64,000 bases of DNA from Skermanella sp. TT6. GTDB taxonomy: Bacteria; Pseudomonadota; Alphaproteobacteria; Azospirillales; Azospirillaceae. The stretch is taken from the NCBI RefSeq assembly GCF_016653635.2, contig NZ_CP067420.1:2825501-2889500 (forward strand). The letters run 5' to 3'. Positions within the stretch are counted from its first letter, which is position 1; the number at the start of each line of letters is the position of its first letter. Made by a program: the position numbers and the translations under genes. A model generated the notes under the pieces. The model ran no database searches, was not told the origin of the DNA, and saw nothing but the letters and a program-made list of their open reading frames with translations. Below are positions 42,581-52,113 of this stretch, piece by piece.

Positions 42581-45500
42581 TCAGGCCGCCAGCTTGGCAA
42601 GGTCCTGCATCAGCCGCTGCACGCCCTTCACCCGCGTCGCCGTGTCGTCCCACGTGCGGGTATAGACCAGCTTGTGGTCCGGCCGCAGCTTCATGGTCGC
42701 GGCCTGCTTGCCGATGAAGATCACGAGCTGGTCCGGCCGGGCGAAGCTGTTCTTGTGGAACGACAGCACGGCGCCCTTCGGCCCGGCATCGACCCGCTCG
42801 ACCCCGGCGGTGCGGCAGAGCTGCTTGATCGTCATGACGTTCAGCAGGTTCTCCACCTCGGGCGGCAGCGGCCCGAAGCGGTCGATCAGTTCCGCCGCGA
42901 AGCTGTCGATCTCGCTCCGGTCCACCAGTTCCGAAATCCGGCGGTACAGACCCAGCCGTACGTTCAGGTCCGCGATGTACGCCTCGGGGATCAGGACCGG
43001 CATGCCCAGGTTGATCGTCGGGGTCCAGGTGTCCTCGGCATCCGCCGACGTCCCGGCGCCGCTGCGGGCGGTCGCGACCGCCTCCTCCAGCATATGCTGG
43101 TACAGCTCGACGCCGACCTCCTTGATATGTCCCGACTGCTCCTCGCCCAGCAGGTTGCCGGCGCCCCGGATGTCCATGTCGTGGCTGGCCAGCTGGAATC
43201 CGGCGCCCAGGCTGTCCAGGGTCTCGATCACGTGCAGCCGCTGGGTCGCGGTGGCGGACAGCACGGTCCGGGGCGCATAGGTCAGGTAGGCGTAGCCCCG
43301 GACCTTGGACCGGCCGATCCGGCCGCGCAGCTGGTAGAGCTGGGCCAGCCCGAACAGGTCGGAACGGTGGATGATCATCGTGTTGGCGTTCGGCACGTCC
43401 AGGCCCGATTCGACGATGTTGGTCGCCAGCAGCACGTTGAACTGCCCGTCGTCGAAGGCCGTCATGACCTCCTCCAGCTGGGTCGCCGCCATCTGGCCGT
43501 GGGCCATCACGACCTTGACCTCAGGCACCAGTTCCTGAAGCCGCTCGTAGACCCGCGGAAGGTCCTCCAGCCGCGGGCAGACGTAATAGGTCTGGCCGCC
43601 GCGGTAGTGCTCGCGCAGGATCGCCTCCCGGATCACCACCGGATCGTAGGGCAGCACGAAGGTCCGCACCGCCAGCCGGTCCACCGGCGGCGTCGCGATC
43701 AGGCTCAGCTCGCGCACGCCGGCTAGGGCCATCTGGAGCGTCCGCGGGATCGGGGTCGCGGTCAGGGTCAGCACATGGACGTCGGCGCGGAGCTGCTTCA
43801 GCCGCTCCTTCTGCTTCACGCCGAAATGCTGCTCCTCGTCCACGATCACCATGCCCAGGTCCTTGAACTGCACGGTCTTGGACAGCAGCGCGTGGGTCCC
43901 GATCACGATGTCGATCGTTCCGGCGGCGAGACCTTCCTTGACCAGCTTCTGTTCCTTCGCCGACACCAGGCGGGAGAGCTGGCCGATCCGGACCGGCAAG
44001 CCGGCGAACCGCTTCTCGAAGGTGCGCGAGTGCTGGCGCGCCAGCAGCGTGGTCGGCACCACGACGGCGACCTGCATGCCGGACAGGGCGGCGATGAAGG
44101 CGGCACGCAATGCCACCTCGGTCTTGCCGAAGCCCACGTCGCCGCACACCAGCCTGTCCATCGGGCGGCCGGACTGCAGGTCCTCCAGCACCTCTTCGAT
44201 CGCGCGGAGCTGGTCCTCCGTCTCGGGATAGGGGAACCGCGCCGCGAATTCGGCATAGATCCCGTCCGGTGCCGAAACGGGCGTGCCCCGGCGAAGCTCG
44301 CGCTCGGCCGCGATCTTCAGCAGCGCCTCCGCCATGTCCTTCAGGCGCTTCTTGACCCGGGCCTTGCGGCCCTGCCAGCCGACGCCCCCCAGCTTGTCGA
44401 GCTGGGCGCTGTCCTCCGACCCGTAGCGCGACAGCAGCTCGATGTTCTCGACCGGGAGATAGAGCTTGTCGCCGCCCTCGTAGATCAGCCGCAGGCAATC
44501 GTGCGGCGCGCCGGTCACCTGGAGCGTCTCCAGCCCGTCATAGCGCCCTATCCCGTGATCGACGTGGACGACCAGATCGCCCTCGCTCAGGCTCGACAGC
44601 TCGGCGATGAAGTTGGCGGACCGGCGGCGTTTCTTGGTCGGCCGGGCCAGCCGGTCGCCCAGGATGTCCTGCTCGGTGATCACCGCCACGTCGGGCGCGG
44701 CGAAGCCGGTCTCGATCCCCAGCACGATCAGCGCGGTGGTGCGCCGGTCGAGCCGCCTCGCCCCCTCCCAGCTCTCGCAGACCTCGACCCGCTCGATGCC
44801 GTGGTCGCGCAGAACGGTCAGCAGCCGGTCCCGGGCACCCTGGCTGTAGCCGGCGACGACGCAGCGCCGGTCGTGCTTCTGGAGCTCCTCGATGTGCGCC
44901 TTCAGCGCGTCGAACACGTTGACGTCGGGCTTGGCCCGGGCGTCGGCGAAGTCCCGGCCGCGCCGTCCGCCGGCATCCACCCCCGCCTGGCCCTCGGCCA
45001 GCGCGAAGGGCATCAGCTGGCCGACCGCCCGCGCGCCCAGCAGCGCGTTCCAGCCGTCCTCGTCCAGGTACAGCATCTCCGGCGGCAGCGGCTTGTAGAC
45101 GGGATTGTTAGCCTTCTTCTCCACCGCCTGCAGCGTCTTGCGCGCATGATAGAAGTCGGCGATCTGCGCAAGCCGGGAATCCCGCGCCTCTTCCGCCTGC
45201 GGATCGAGCGTCACGACCGCGTCATGCACATAGTCCAGGATCGTTTCCATGCCGGAATGGAACAGCGGCAGCCAGTGCTCCATGCCGCCATGCTTGCGGC
45301 CGGCGCTGACCGCCTCGTACAGCGGGTCCTCGTCCAGCACGGCGCCGAACAGCTCGCGATAGCCCGAGCGGAACCGGGCGATCGACTGCTCGTCCAGGAA
45401 GACCTCCGACATCGGCTTCAGGGCGATGCCGTCGCGCTTCTCGGTGGTCCGCTGGCTCATCGGGTCGAAGGCGCGAACCCCCTCCAGCTCGTCGCCGAAC

Positions 45501-46057
45501 AGGTCGAGCCGCAACGGCTCCTCGGTGCCGGGCGGGAACAGGTCCACGATGCCGCCGCGGATCGCGAACTCGCCGGGCTCGCGCACGGTCTGCGCGCGGG
45601 TATAGCCGTTGTGGGCCAGATAGGCTTGCAGCTTGTCCAGGTCGATGCGGTCGCCGACGCCGGCGCGGAAGGTGGCATGGGCGAACGTCCCGCGCGGCGG
45701 CACCTTCTGCAGCAGCGCGTTGACCGTGGTCAGGACAAGCCTCGGCCGCCCCTTGCCGGGCTCGATCAGGCGGGTCAGCCCCTCGACCCGGCGGCTGACG
45801 ATATCGACGTTGGGCGACACGCGGTCGTAGGGCAGGCAGTCCCAGGCCGGGATCTGCACGAGCTCGATTTCGGGCGCGAAGAAACCAACCGCCTCGGCCA
45901 GGCGGGCCATCCGCTGGTCGTCCAGCGCCACGTGCAGCAGCCCGGAGGGGCCGCGGCGCTTCGCGATGTCGGCGAGGACTCGGGCGTCCTGCCCTTCCGG
46001 CGCACCGGCGATCAGCAGGCGGGACGGTTGGCCGGGGTCTAATTTGATCTTTATCAA
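42581..46057 (-). CDS. mfd: Transcription-repair coupling factor
   Basis: An 1158-residue DNA translocase that displaces stalled RNA polymerase and recruits UvrA. In order, there is an N-terminal UvrB-like region, the RNA-polymerase-binding CarD-like domain (SEGDLVVHVDHGIGRYDGLE, about 505-525), the SF2 motor with Walker A GDVGFGKTEVALRAAF and DEEQHFGVKQKERLK, and the C-terminal TRCF domain. The start is uncertain. The frame opens at a TTG (46057) with no good ribosome binding site, but it gives the family-like N-terminus SRLLIAGAPEGQDARVL. Confidence 0.95.
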   Translation of the reverse strand: MIKIKLDPGQPSRLLIAGAPEGQDARVLADIAKRRGPSGLLHVALDDQRMARLAEAVGFFAPEIELVQIPAWDCLPYDRVSPNVDIVSRRVEGLTRLIEPGKGRPRLVLTTVNALLQKVPPRGTFAHATFRAGVGDRIDLDKLQAYLAHNGYTRAQTVREPGEFAIRGGIVDLFPPGTEEPLRLDLFGDELEGVRAFDPMSQRTTEKRDGIALKPMSEVFLDEQSIARFRSGYRELFGAVLDEDPLYEAVSAGRKHGGMEHWLPLFHSGMETILDYVHDAVVTLDPQAEEARDSRLAQIADFYHARKTLQAVEKKANNPVYKPLPPEMLYLDEDGWNALLGARAVGQLMPFALAEGQAGVDAGGRRGRDFADARAKPDVNVFDALKAHIEELQKHDRRCVVAGYSQGARDRLLTVLRDHGIERVEVCESWEGARRLDRRTTALIVLGIETGFAAPDVAVITEQDILGDRLARPTKKRRRSANFIAELSSLSEGDLVVHVDHGIGRYDGLETLQVTGAPHDCLRLIYEGGDKLYLPVENIELLSRYGSEDSAQLDKLGGVGWQGRKARVKKRLKDMAEALLKIAAERELRRGTPVSAPDGIYAEFAARFPYPETEDQLRAIEEVLEDLQSGRPMDRLVCGDVGFGKTEVALRAAFIAALSGMQVAVVVPTTLLARQHSRTFEKRFAGLPVRIGQLSRLVSAKEQKLVKEGLAAGTIDIVIGTHALLSKTVQFKDLGMVIVDEEQHFGVKQKERLKQLRADVHVLTLTATPIPRTLQMALAGVRELSLIATPPVDRLAVRTFVLPYDPVVIREAILREHYRGGQTYYVCPRLEDLPRVYERLQELVPEVKVVMAHGQMAATQLEEVMTAFDDGQFNVLLATNIVESGLDVPNANTMIIHRSDLFGLAQLYQLRGRIGRSKVRGYAYLTYAPRTVLSATATQRLHVIETLDSLGAGFQLASHDMDIRGAGNLLGEEQSGHIKEVGVELYQHMLEEAVATARSGAGTSADAEDTWTPTINLGMPVLIPEAYIADLNVRLGLYRRISELVDRSEIDSFAAELIDRFGPLPPEVENLLNVMTIKQLCRTAGVERVDAGPKGAVLSFHKNSFARPDQLVIFIGKQAATMKLRPDHKLVYTRTWDDTATRVKGVQRLMQDLAKLAA

Positions 46058-46081
46058 GGGTCTGTTATCGAACCAGGAGGG

Positions 46082-46390
46082 TCAAGCGACGGTCGTCTTG
46101 AAATTGAACGCGATCAGCAGCCGCATCACGTCGTTGTCGTGCTCCGGCGGAACCGGCTCGCGCGCGGACATCCAGTTATAAAGATCGGGATCGCTCAGTT
46201 CCAAGAGGTGCTCGTACCGGTCCAGCTGCGCAGCATCGAATGCGGGCAGGTGCCGGTCGGCGAAACGGCCCAGCAGGATGTCAGCCTCGCGGGTCCCCCG
46301 GTGCCAGCTCCGGAAGGTCAGCCGCTTGCGCCGCACCTCGATCGTCTCTGCTGGCTTGGTGGTGTCGGGTCGTTCGGCGGAGCTGGTCAT
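46082..46390 (-). CDS. sdhE: FAD assembly factor SdhE
   Basis: A 102-residue protein that helps attach FAD to the succinate dehydrogenase flavoprotein. The RGTREADILLGRF segment carries the RGxxE-type motif, and LLELSDPDLYNWM is the second conserved block. The first 18 residues are a variable extension. It is 24 bases upstream of mfd on the same strand, a pairing often seen in alphaproteobacteria (with recG nearby). Confidence 0.93.
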   Translation of the reverse strand: MTSSAERPDTTKPAETIEVRRKRLTFRSWHRGTREADILLGRFADRHLPAFDAAQLDRYEHLLELSDPDLYNWMSAREPVPPEHDNDVMRLLIAFNFKTTVA

Positions 46391-46478
46391 GATGGGCTCA
46401 CTCTCAATGGCGCTGGCCCACCGATATAGCCCCCGCCACCCGTTCTGTCAGCGGCCTATCGGCATGTCCCCGGCCGGC

Positions 46479-46512
46479 AGGACGAAAGGCGCCGGCAGCC
46501 CGTGCCGGCGCC
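46479..46512 (-). terminator. Terminator of the chemoreceptor gene
   Basis: Ten-base perfect arms (GGCGCCGGCA at 46488-46497 and complement at 46503-46512) with a five-base loop begin 35 bases after the chemoreceptor stop. On the minus strand they are followed by TTTCGTCCTG. The tail is short but the stem is very stable. Confidence 0.6.
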
Positions 46513-46547
46513 CCCGCCGCGGTTCGACGTTTCCAGGCGCTCCGCCG

Positions 46548-48566
46548 TCAGGCGCAGCGGACGTCCGCGAGGAAGCGGGCGACCTCGCCGCGCAGCCGCT
46601 CCGCCTCCAGGGCGAGGCTTCCCGCCGCATCGAGCACCTGCCCCGCGGCCGCCCCGGTCTCGCTCGAAGCCTGGGAGACTCCGACGATGTTGCCGGACAC
46701 CTGCTGCGTCCCGGCGGCAGCCTGCTGGACGTTGCGGGATATGTCGCCGGTGGCCGCGTTCTGCTGTTCCACGGCGGCCGCCACGCTGGAGGAGATCTCG
46801 TTGATCCGGCCGATCGTCCGCGCGATCCCCTGGATGGCCCCCGCCGCGTTCCCGGTCGCCTGCTGGATCTCCAGCACCTTGGCCTGGATCTCCCCAGTCG
46901 CGCGCTCGGTCTGGGACGCCAGCGCCTTGACCTCGCTGGCCACCACCGTGAAGCCCTTGCCGGCCTCCCCGGCCCGCGCCGCCTCGATGGTGGCGTTCAG
47001 GGCCAGCAGGTTGGTCTGCCCGGCGATGGAGTTGATCAGCTCGATCACCTGCCCGATCTCCCGGGCCGCGTCGGTCAGGCCGCGCATCAGGGCGTCGGTC
47101 CGCTCGGCGTCCTGGACCGCCTGGGCGGTGATCCTCAGCGAGGTGGACATCTGCCGGCTGATCTCCTGGATCGAGGCGGACAGTTCCTCCGCGGCCCCCG
47201 CGACCGTGTTGACGTTGGTGGTCGCCTGCTCGGAGGCCGCGGCGACGATCACCGCCTGGTGCGAAGCCGACTCCGCCGTCCGCGACATGGCCCCGGCGCT
47301 GCGCTCCATCTCGGTCGCTGCGGACGACACCGCGTCGACCACGCCCTTGACGTTCGCCTCGAACCCGTCGGCCAGCCTCATCAGGTCGGCCTTGCGCTCC
47401 GCTTCGCTCCGGCGCTTGATCTCCTCCTGCTCCGCCTGCAGCCGCTTCACCTCCAGGCCGTTGGCCTTGAAGGTCTCGACCGCCCGCGCCATCCCGCCGA
47501 TCTCGTCGCGCCGCCGGGTGAAATCGACCTGGACGGAGAGATCGTTACCCGCCAGTCGCTGCATGATCGAACTTAGCGACCGGATCGGCCGGGTGATGCT
47601 GCGGGCGATCAGGAAAGCCATCACGACCCCGATCAGCAGCGCGCCTCCCGCCACGGCCAGCCCCAGCGCCCGCGCCTGCTCCGCAGCACCCGTCATGTCG
47701 GAGAAGGTGCTGTTCTGGCTGTCCGTGCTGGCCTGGCGCAGCTGCCCGATGGCGGTCCCCAGGGCCTCGGCGGCGCGGATCCGCTCGGCACCCGCCGCCG
47801 CGAACCGGTCCGTCGCCGAGACGACGCCGTCGAGCGCCTTGCGATATTCGTCCAGGATCGCCGGCAGGGCGGCGGCGAACCGCTGGAGCCGGCGGCTGTC
47901 GGTCGTCGCCGCCGCCAACCCTGCCAGGGTCTCGGAGAACCGCTCGGCCTCCTTGATCGCGATCCCGGCGTCGGCGGGGTTGCGCGACGAGACATAGCGC
48001 GTCGCCGCCAGGGCGCTCGCCTGCCCCGCCTCGGCCAGTTTCGCCGCCAGGTCCGTGACCTCGGCCTTGCCGTCCCGCACCGCCGTGCCGACGATCGCGG
48101 ACGTGGTGGTGCCCAGGCCGGTGGAAGCCTTGACCAGGGCCGAGACGCCGATGCGCCGTTCCGACACCGCGGCGACGCTCTGCCGGGCCGCGGCGTCATG
48201 GGCTTCCGCCGCCTTGACGATGCGACCGACCAGGGCCGCGTCCGCGTCCAGCGCCGCGGCGTCGAGCGTCGCGATGGCGGAGCCCAGTACCTCCAGCGCC
48301 TGGTTCGCGGCCGACAGGTCTCCGTCGGTTTCCGTCAGCGCATATTGCGTCAGGGCCCCACGGGCCCCTTCCATGTCGATCGACAGCAAGCCCGAGACGG
48401 TGGCCGCGTCGCTGACCGACCGCAGCCGGGCGATGCCGGCGGTCGTCTCCGCCGCGTTCCGGTCGGCGAAGAACGACAAGGTTCCCAGCAGCACGAGCAG
48501 AAGGGCGAATCCGCCCGAAATCCGCAACGCTATCGGAATGTTAGAAAGTCTTGGCCAGGCTGACAT
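46548..48566 (-). CDS. Methyl-accepting chemotaxis protein
   Basis: A 672-residue membrane chemoreceptor. TM1 (about residues 13-32) is followed by a periplasmic all-helical sensor of about 270 residues. TM2 is [20 protein letters not shown] (about 300-322), followed by a HAMP domain (about 320-370) and a cytoplasmic signalling domain with the hairpin tip [20 protein letters not shown] (about 507-548). No CheR-docking pentapeptide is seen at the C-terminus. The ligand is unknown. It lies 81 bases downstream of an orphan DctP gene on the same strand, so the two may be co-transcribed. Confidence 0.94.
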   Translation of the reverse strand: MSAWPRLSNIPIALRISGGFALLLVLLGTLSFFADRNAAETTAGIARLRSVSDAATVSGLLSIDMEGARGALTQYALTETDGDLSAANQALEVLGSAIATLDAAALDADAALVGRIVKAAEAHDAAARQSVAAVSERRIGVSALVKASTGLGTTTSAIVGTAVRDGKAEVTDLAAKLAEAGQASALAATRYVSSRNPADAGIAIKEAERFSETLAGLAAATTDSRRLQRFAAALPAILDEYRKALDGVVSATDRFAAAGAERIRAAEALGTAIGQLRQASTDSQNSTFSDMTGAAEQARALGLAVAGGALLIGVVMAFLIARSITRPIRSLSSIMQRLAGNDLSVQVDFTRRRDEIGGMARAVETFKANGLEVKRLQAEQEEIKRRSEAERKADLMRLADGFEANVKGVVDAVSSAATEMERSAGAMSRTAESASHQAVIVAAASEQATTNVNTVAGAAEELSASIQEISRQMSTSLRITAQAVQDAERTDALMRGLTDAAREIGQVIELINSIAGQTNLLALNATIEAARAGEAGKGFTVVASEVKALASQTERATGEIQAKVLEIQQATGNAAGAIQGIARTIGRINEISSSVAAAVEQQNAATGDISRNVQQAAAGTQQVSGNIVGVSQASSETGAAAGQVLDAAGSLALEAERLRGEVARFLADVRCA

Positions 48567-48647
48567 GCAAACTCCCCAATCCCGGCGGTCATCGCCGGCC
48601 CCTGTTACGGATCCGCGCGGCCACCCCCGTCCGCGCGGATGCCGGAC

Positions 48648-49634
48648 TCACTGGACGTTCCTGATCCGCTCGACCTGGGCCGCGCCGAACTTCCTCTCGA
48701 GGTCGGGCATCGCCGGTGCCACGGCCTTGGCGAAGGCCGCCCGGTCGATCTCGGTCACGACCTGGAGACCCTGCTCGCGAAGGGTCTTGACGCCGTTGGC
48801 CTGGGCATCGGCCGCCGCCTTGCGCGACGCCTTACCGCCGGCCTTCGCGGCCTCGACGAAAGCGGCCTTGTCCTCGTCCGACATGTCCTCGAACGTGTCG
48901 ATGCTCATCAGGAAGGCGGCAGGGTCATAGCTGTGGGCCGACAGGGTCAGGTGCTTCTGCACCTGGGCGAACTTGGCCGACAGGATGGTCGCGATCGGGT
49001 TCTCCTGCCCGTCGAACTGGCCGCTCTGCAGCGCGTTGTACAGTTCCGGGAAGGGGAGCGGAGCGACGTCGGCGCCCAGCGCCTTGAAGCCGGCGACCAT
49101 CACCTCGCTCTGCGGCACCCGGAGCTTCAAGCCCTTGACGTCCTCCGGGGCGGAGATCGCGCGCTTGGCATTGGTGATGTGACGCATCCCGTTCTCGCCC
49201 CAAGCGAGCGCCACCATGTCCTGCGCGCGGAACTTCTCCAGGTATTCCTGTCCGATGTCGCCGTCGAACACCCGATGGGCATGCCCGGCGTCGCGGAACA
49301 GGAACGGGATGCCGAAGACGCCCACGTCGGGGACGAAGTTCAGCATGGGAGCGCCGGTCACGAAGGTCAGCTCGATCGTGCCGAGCTGCACCGCCTTGAT
49401 CGCCTCGACCTCTCCGCCCAGGGCCGCGTTGGGATAGAGTTCGATCTTGTACCGGCCGGAGGTGCGCTTGGCGACCTCGTCGGCAAAGGCGGCCGCCCCG
49501 GCCCCCAGCTGGGAATCCGAGCCCAGGATATGCCCCAGCTTGAGCGTACGGGCTTGCTGTGCCTGGGCACCGTCGACGCTGAACAATAGAAGAGCGCTGG
49601 CGGCCAACGCGGCCACCCGAATATTTCCGAACAT
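48648..49634 (-). CDS. TRAP transporter substrate-binding protein (DctP family)
   Basis: A 328-residue periplasmic binding protein. A signal peptide ends at DGAQAQQA. The mature part shows LKLGHILGSDSQLGAGAAAF, IPFLFRDAGHAHRVFD and KGLKLRVPQSEVMVAGFKAL, which carries the conserved carboxylate-binding arginine. ATG at 49634 is selected because the signal peptide begins there. No DctQ or DctM membrane subunit is present nearby, so it either works with a distant permease or has a sensing role. A FadR-type regulator is 124 bases upstream on the same strand. Confidence 0.9.
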   Translation of the reverse strand: MFGNIRVAALAASALLLFSVDGAQAQQARTLKLGHILGSDSQLGAGAAAFADEVAKRTSGRYKIELYPNAALGGEVEAIKAVQLGTIELTFVTGAPMLNFVPDVGVFGIPFLFRDAGHAHRVFDGDIGQEYLEKFRAQDMVALAWGENGMRHITNAKRAISAPEDVKGLKLRVPQSEVMVAGFKALGADVAPLPFPELYNALQSGQFDGQENPIATILSAKFAQVQKHLTLSAHSYDPAAFLMSIDTFEDMSDEDKAAFVEAAKAGGKASRKAAADAQANGVKTLREQGLQVVTEIDRAAFAKAVAPAMPDLERKFGAAQVERIRNVQ

Positions 49635-49758
49635 GACTAAAGACCCCTGATTACCTGATGCCTGTATAATAACTCTTCTTGGGTAATCCAAAGAATACAT
49701 ACAAATGGAATAAAAATGCTGGCTTCCATATGAAATTGGTATGGGCCTGCGTACCGTT

Positions 49759-50463
49759 TCAGCCTTCCAGGATTACGCCGATGCGCCCTGCGGCGGCCGT
49801 GATGTGGCGCGCCATGGCCGAGGATGCCGCCGCCGCGTCGCGATCGCCGAGGGCTGCCAGGATCGCCTCGTGCTCGTGGACGGTCTCCCAGATCCGGTCG
49901 TGATGGATGAAGGGCAGGCGCTGGATCTCGTCCATGACGCCGTTCACCGTGCGGAACAACTCCACGAACATGCGGTTGCCGCTGCACTCCACGATGGTCC
50001 GATGAAAGACGCTGTCGCACTCCGCGACCGCGATCAGGTCGCCGGACTCCACCGCGCGGCGCATCCCGTCCACCGACCGTCCGATCTCCGCCAGCGGCCC
50101 GGCGGCTGATTTCACGGCGGCCAACCCGGCGGCGCGCGGCTCCAGCGTCAGCCGGGTCTCGTAGACCTCATGCTGGGAGTAACGGTCGGCGAACCGCCAT
50201 CTCGGCTCCGGAATCCTGCCCGCGGGACCACCGCCGGGCTCGACGACGAAGACGCCCCGCCCGACTTCCACCCGGACGAGACCCAGGGTTTCCAGCACCG
50301 AAAGAGCCTCGCGCAGCGACGCCCGGCTGATGCCGAGCTGTTCGGCCAGTTCGCGCTGGGCCGGCAGGCGCTCTCCCGGCGCCAGCGGTCCCTCCAGGAT
50401 CATCGCCTGGATCCTCTGGACCGCCGATTGGGGCACCAGCATCCTGCCGCCGACCTTGTTCAT
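49759..50463 (-). CDS. FadR/GntR-family transcriptional regulator
   Basis: A 234-residue repressor-type regulator. The N-terminal winged HTH (about residues 8-70: LAEQLGISRASLREALSVL and VRVEVGRGVFVV) is followed by an all-helical FCD ligand domain (about 85-225) with metal-site-like histidines (FHRTIVECSGN, VHEHEAILAAL). ATG at 50463 is favoured by GGGAGCCTGGAG upstream. It diverges from the ureide/amide operon, and a palindrome of the FadR-family type lies between them, so autoregulation and control of that operon are likely. Confidence 0.9.
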   Translation of the reverse strand: MNKVGGRMLVPQSAVQRIQAMILEGPLAPGERLPAQRELAEQLGISRASLREALSVLETLGLVRVEVGRGVFVVEPGGGPAGRIPEPRWRFADRYSQHEVYETRLTLEPRAAGLAAVKSAAGPLAEIGRSVDGMRRAVESGDLIAVAECDSVFHRTIVECSGNRMFVELFRTVNGVMDEIQRLPFIHHDRIWETVHEHEAILAALGDRDAAAASSAMARHITAAAGRIGVILEG

Positions 50464-50530
50464 CTCCAGGCTCCCGCTCCCGCGCATCCTTTTGTCTGCT
50501 TGACCCTAACCGGAAAAGCGGGTCCAATCC

Positions 50531-50554
50531 ACTGGTCTGGCCGGTCAGACCAGT
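50531..50554. promoter_or_regulatory. Candidate operator for the FadR-type regulator
   Basis: Nine-base perfect arms ACTGGTCTG (50531-50539) and CAGACCAGT (50546-50554) flank a six-base spacer. TGGTC/GACCA half-sites are typical of GntR/FadR-family operators. It sits in the 161-base divergent region between the regulator (start 50463) and the binding-protein gene (start 50625). Confidence 0.6.
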
Positions 50555-50624
50555 TGCGACGAACGACGACGGGCGGGCCGGCCCCGGGGATAGCCATCGT
50601 CAAGTATTGATGTGAGGAGACGAG

Positions 50625-51428
50625 ATGCGCAGGACCTTCCTGAAGACGGCCCTGGTGGCCGCCATCGCCACCGCCGCGACTGCCATGACCGGCAACGCAA
50701 TGGCCGCCGACCTGACGGTCGGCGCCAACATCGGCAACGTCCCGTGGGAGTTCCAGGACGCCACCGGCAAGAATGTCGGGTTCGAGATCGACCTGGTCGA
50801 AGAGATCGCCAAGCGCCTGGGCAAGTCGGTCGAGATCGTCAACATCCCGTTCAACGGCCTGTTCTCCGCCGTGCAGTCCGCGCGGATCGACATGGCGATC
50901 TCGTCCATCACGATCACCGAGAAGCGGCTGGAATCGGTCAGCTTCGCCCAGCCCTACTATGACAGCGACCAGTCGCTGACCGTCCTGTCCAAGAGCGGCA
51001 TAGCCAAGGTCGAGGACCTCAAGGGCAAGGCGATCGGCGTCGATACCGGCTCCACCGGCGACATGTGGGCGACCCAGAACCAGGCCCAGTACGGTTTCGG
51101 CGACATCCGCCGCTTCGAGGGGCTTCAGCCCGCCATGCTCGACCTCGCCGCCGGCCGGCTCGACGGCTATGTCAGCGACATCCCCGCCCTGCTCTACTTC
51201 ACCAAGGACAAGCCGCAGTTCAAGGTGGCCCAGCGCATCCAGACGGGCGAGCGCTACTCGATCATGTTCGCCAAGGACAGCCCCCTGGCGGCCCAGGTGA
51301 ACGAGCAGATCACCGCCATGAAGAAGGACGGCACGGTCGCGGCCCTGCACGAGAAATGGTTCGGCGCCAAGCCGGAAGCGGGCACCAGCACCGCCGAAGT
51401 CATGGACATGCCCAAGCCCAAGTCCTGA
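50625..51428 (+). CDS. Family-3 ABC transporter substrate-binding protein
   Basis: A 267-residue periplasmic binding protein of the polar-amino-acid (family 3) type. A signal peptide (MRRTFLKTALVAAIA to NAMAAD) precedes LTVGANIGNVPWEF. Family motifs are NVGFEIDLVEEIAKRLGK, DMAISSITITEKRLESVSF and GKAIGVDTGSTGDMWA. GAGGAGACGAG lies before the ATG. It is first in an operon with a permease, ureidoglycolate lyase, an aminotransferase and dihydropyrimidinase, so a ureide, hydantoin or amino-acid derivative is a more likely ligand than a common amino acid. Confidence 0.9.
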   Translation: MRRTFLKTALVAAIATAATAMTGNAMAADLTVGANIGNVPWEFQDATGKNVGFEIDLVEEIAKRLGKSVEIVNIPFNGLFSAVQSARIDMAISSITITEKRLESVSFAQPYYDSDQSLTVLSKSGIAKVEDLKGKAIGVDTGSTGDMWATQNQAQYGFGDIRRFEGLQPAMLDLAAGRLDGYVSDIPALLYFTKDKPQFKVAQRIQTGERYSIMFAKDSPLAAQVNEQITAMKKDGTVAALHEKWFGAKPEAGTSTAEVMDMPKPKS

Positions 51429-51438
51429 ACCCTGACGC

Positions 51439-52113
51439 ATGGACATTGTCGATACCTTCTTTAACTGGAGCGTGCTGCAAAGCTCGCTCCCCCTGCTGCT
51501 GCTCGGGCTGGGCACCACGATCAGCCTGGGCGTCACCAGCATCGTGATCGGCCTCGTCGCCGGCCTGTTCATGGCCCTGCTCCGGATGTACGGGCCGAGG
51601 CCGCTGGCGGTCCTGGCGGTCGCCTATATAGACCTGTTCCGCGCGATCCCGATCCTCGTCCTGCTGGTGGTGATCTACTACGCCCTGCCCTTCGTCGGGC
51701 TGCGCCTGTCGCCCTTCGCGGCGGCCACGTCGGCCCTGTCGCTGGTCAGCTGCGCCTACGCGGCGGAGATCTTCCGCGCCGGCATCCAGGCGGTGCCGCG
51801 CGGCCAGTTCGAGGCGAGCCAGGCGCTCGGGCTCAAATACTGGGGCATGATGTGGTACGTCGTGCTGCCCCAGGCGTTCCGGCTGGTCATTCCGCCGATC
51901 ACCAACAACTGCATCAACGTTATGAAGGACACCGCCCTGGCCTCGGTCGTCGCCATGCCGGACCTGCTGAAGCAGGCGACCCAGGCGCAGGCCCTGGCCG
52001 CGAACCCCACGCCGCTGATCGGTGCCGCCGTGATCTATCTCCTGCTGCTGCTGCCCTTGGTGCGGATCGTCGGCACGCTGGAGAAGCGTTTCGCCATCGG
52101 GAAAAGCCGGTGA
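51439..52113 (+). CDS. Amino-acid-type ABC transporter permease
   Basis: A 224-residue inner-membrane protein with five predicted helices. It carries the His/Glu/Gln permease signature, including IDLFRAIPILVLLVVIYYAL and the cytoplasmic coupling loop EASQALGLKYWGMMWYVVLP. It starts ten bases after the binding-protein gene and its stop overlaps the allA start (GTGA). No ATP-binding subunit is encoded in the operon, so it must borrow an ATPase from elsewhere. Confidence 0.92.
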   Translation: MDIVDTFFNWSVLQSSLPLLLLGLGTTISLGVTSIVIGLVAGLFMALLRMYGPRPLAVLAVAYIDLFRAIPILVLLVVIYYALPFVGLRLSPFAAATSALSLVSCAYAAEIFRAGIQAVPRGQFEASQALGLKYWGMMWYVVLPQAFRLVIPPITNNCINVMKDTALASVVAMPDLLKQATQAQALAANPTPLIGAAVIYLLLLLPLVRIVGTLEKRFAIGKSR

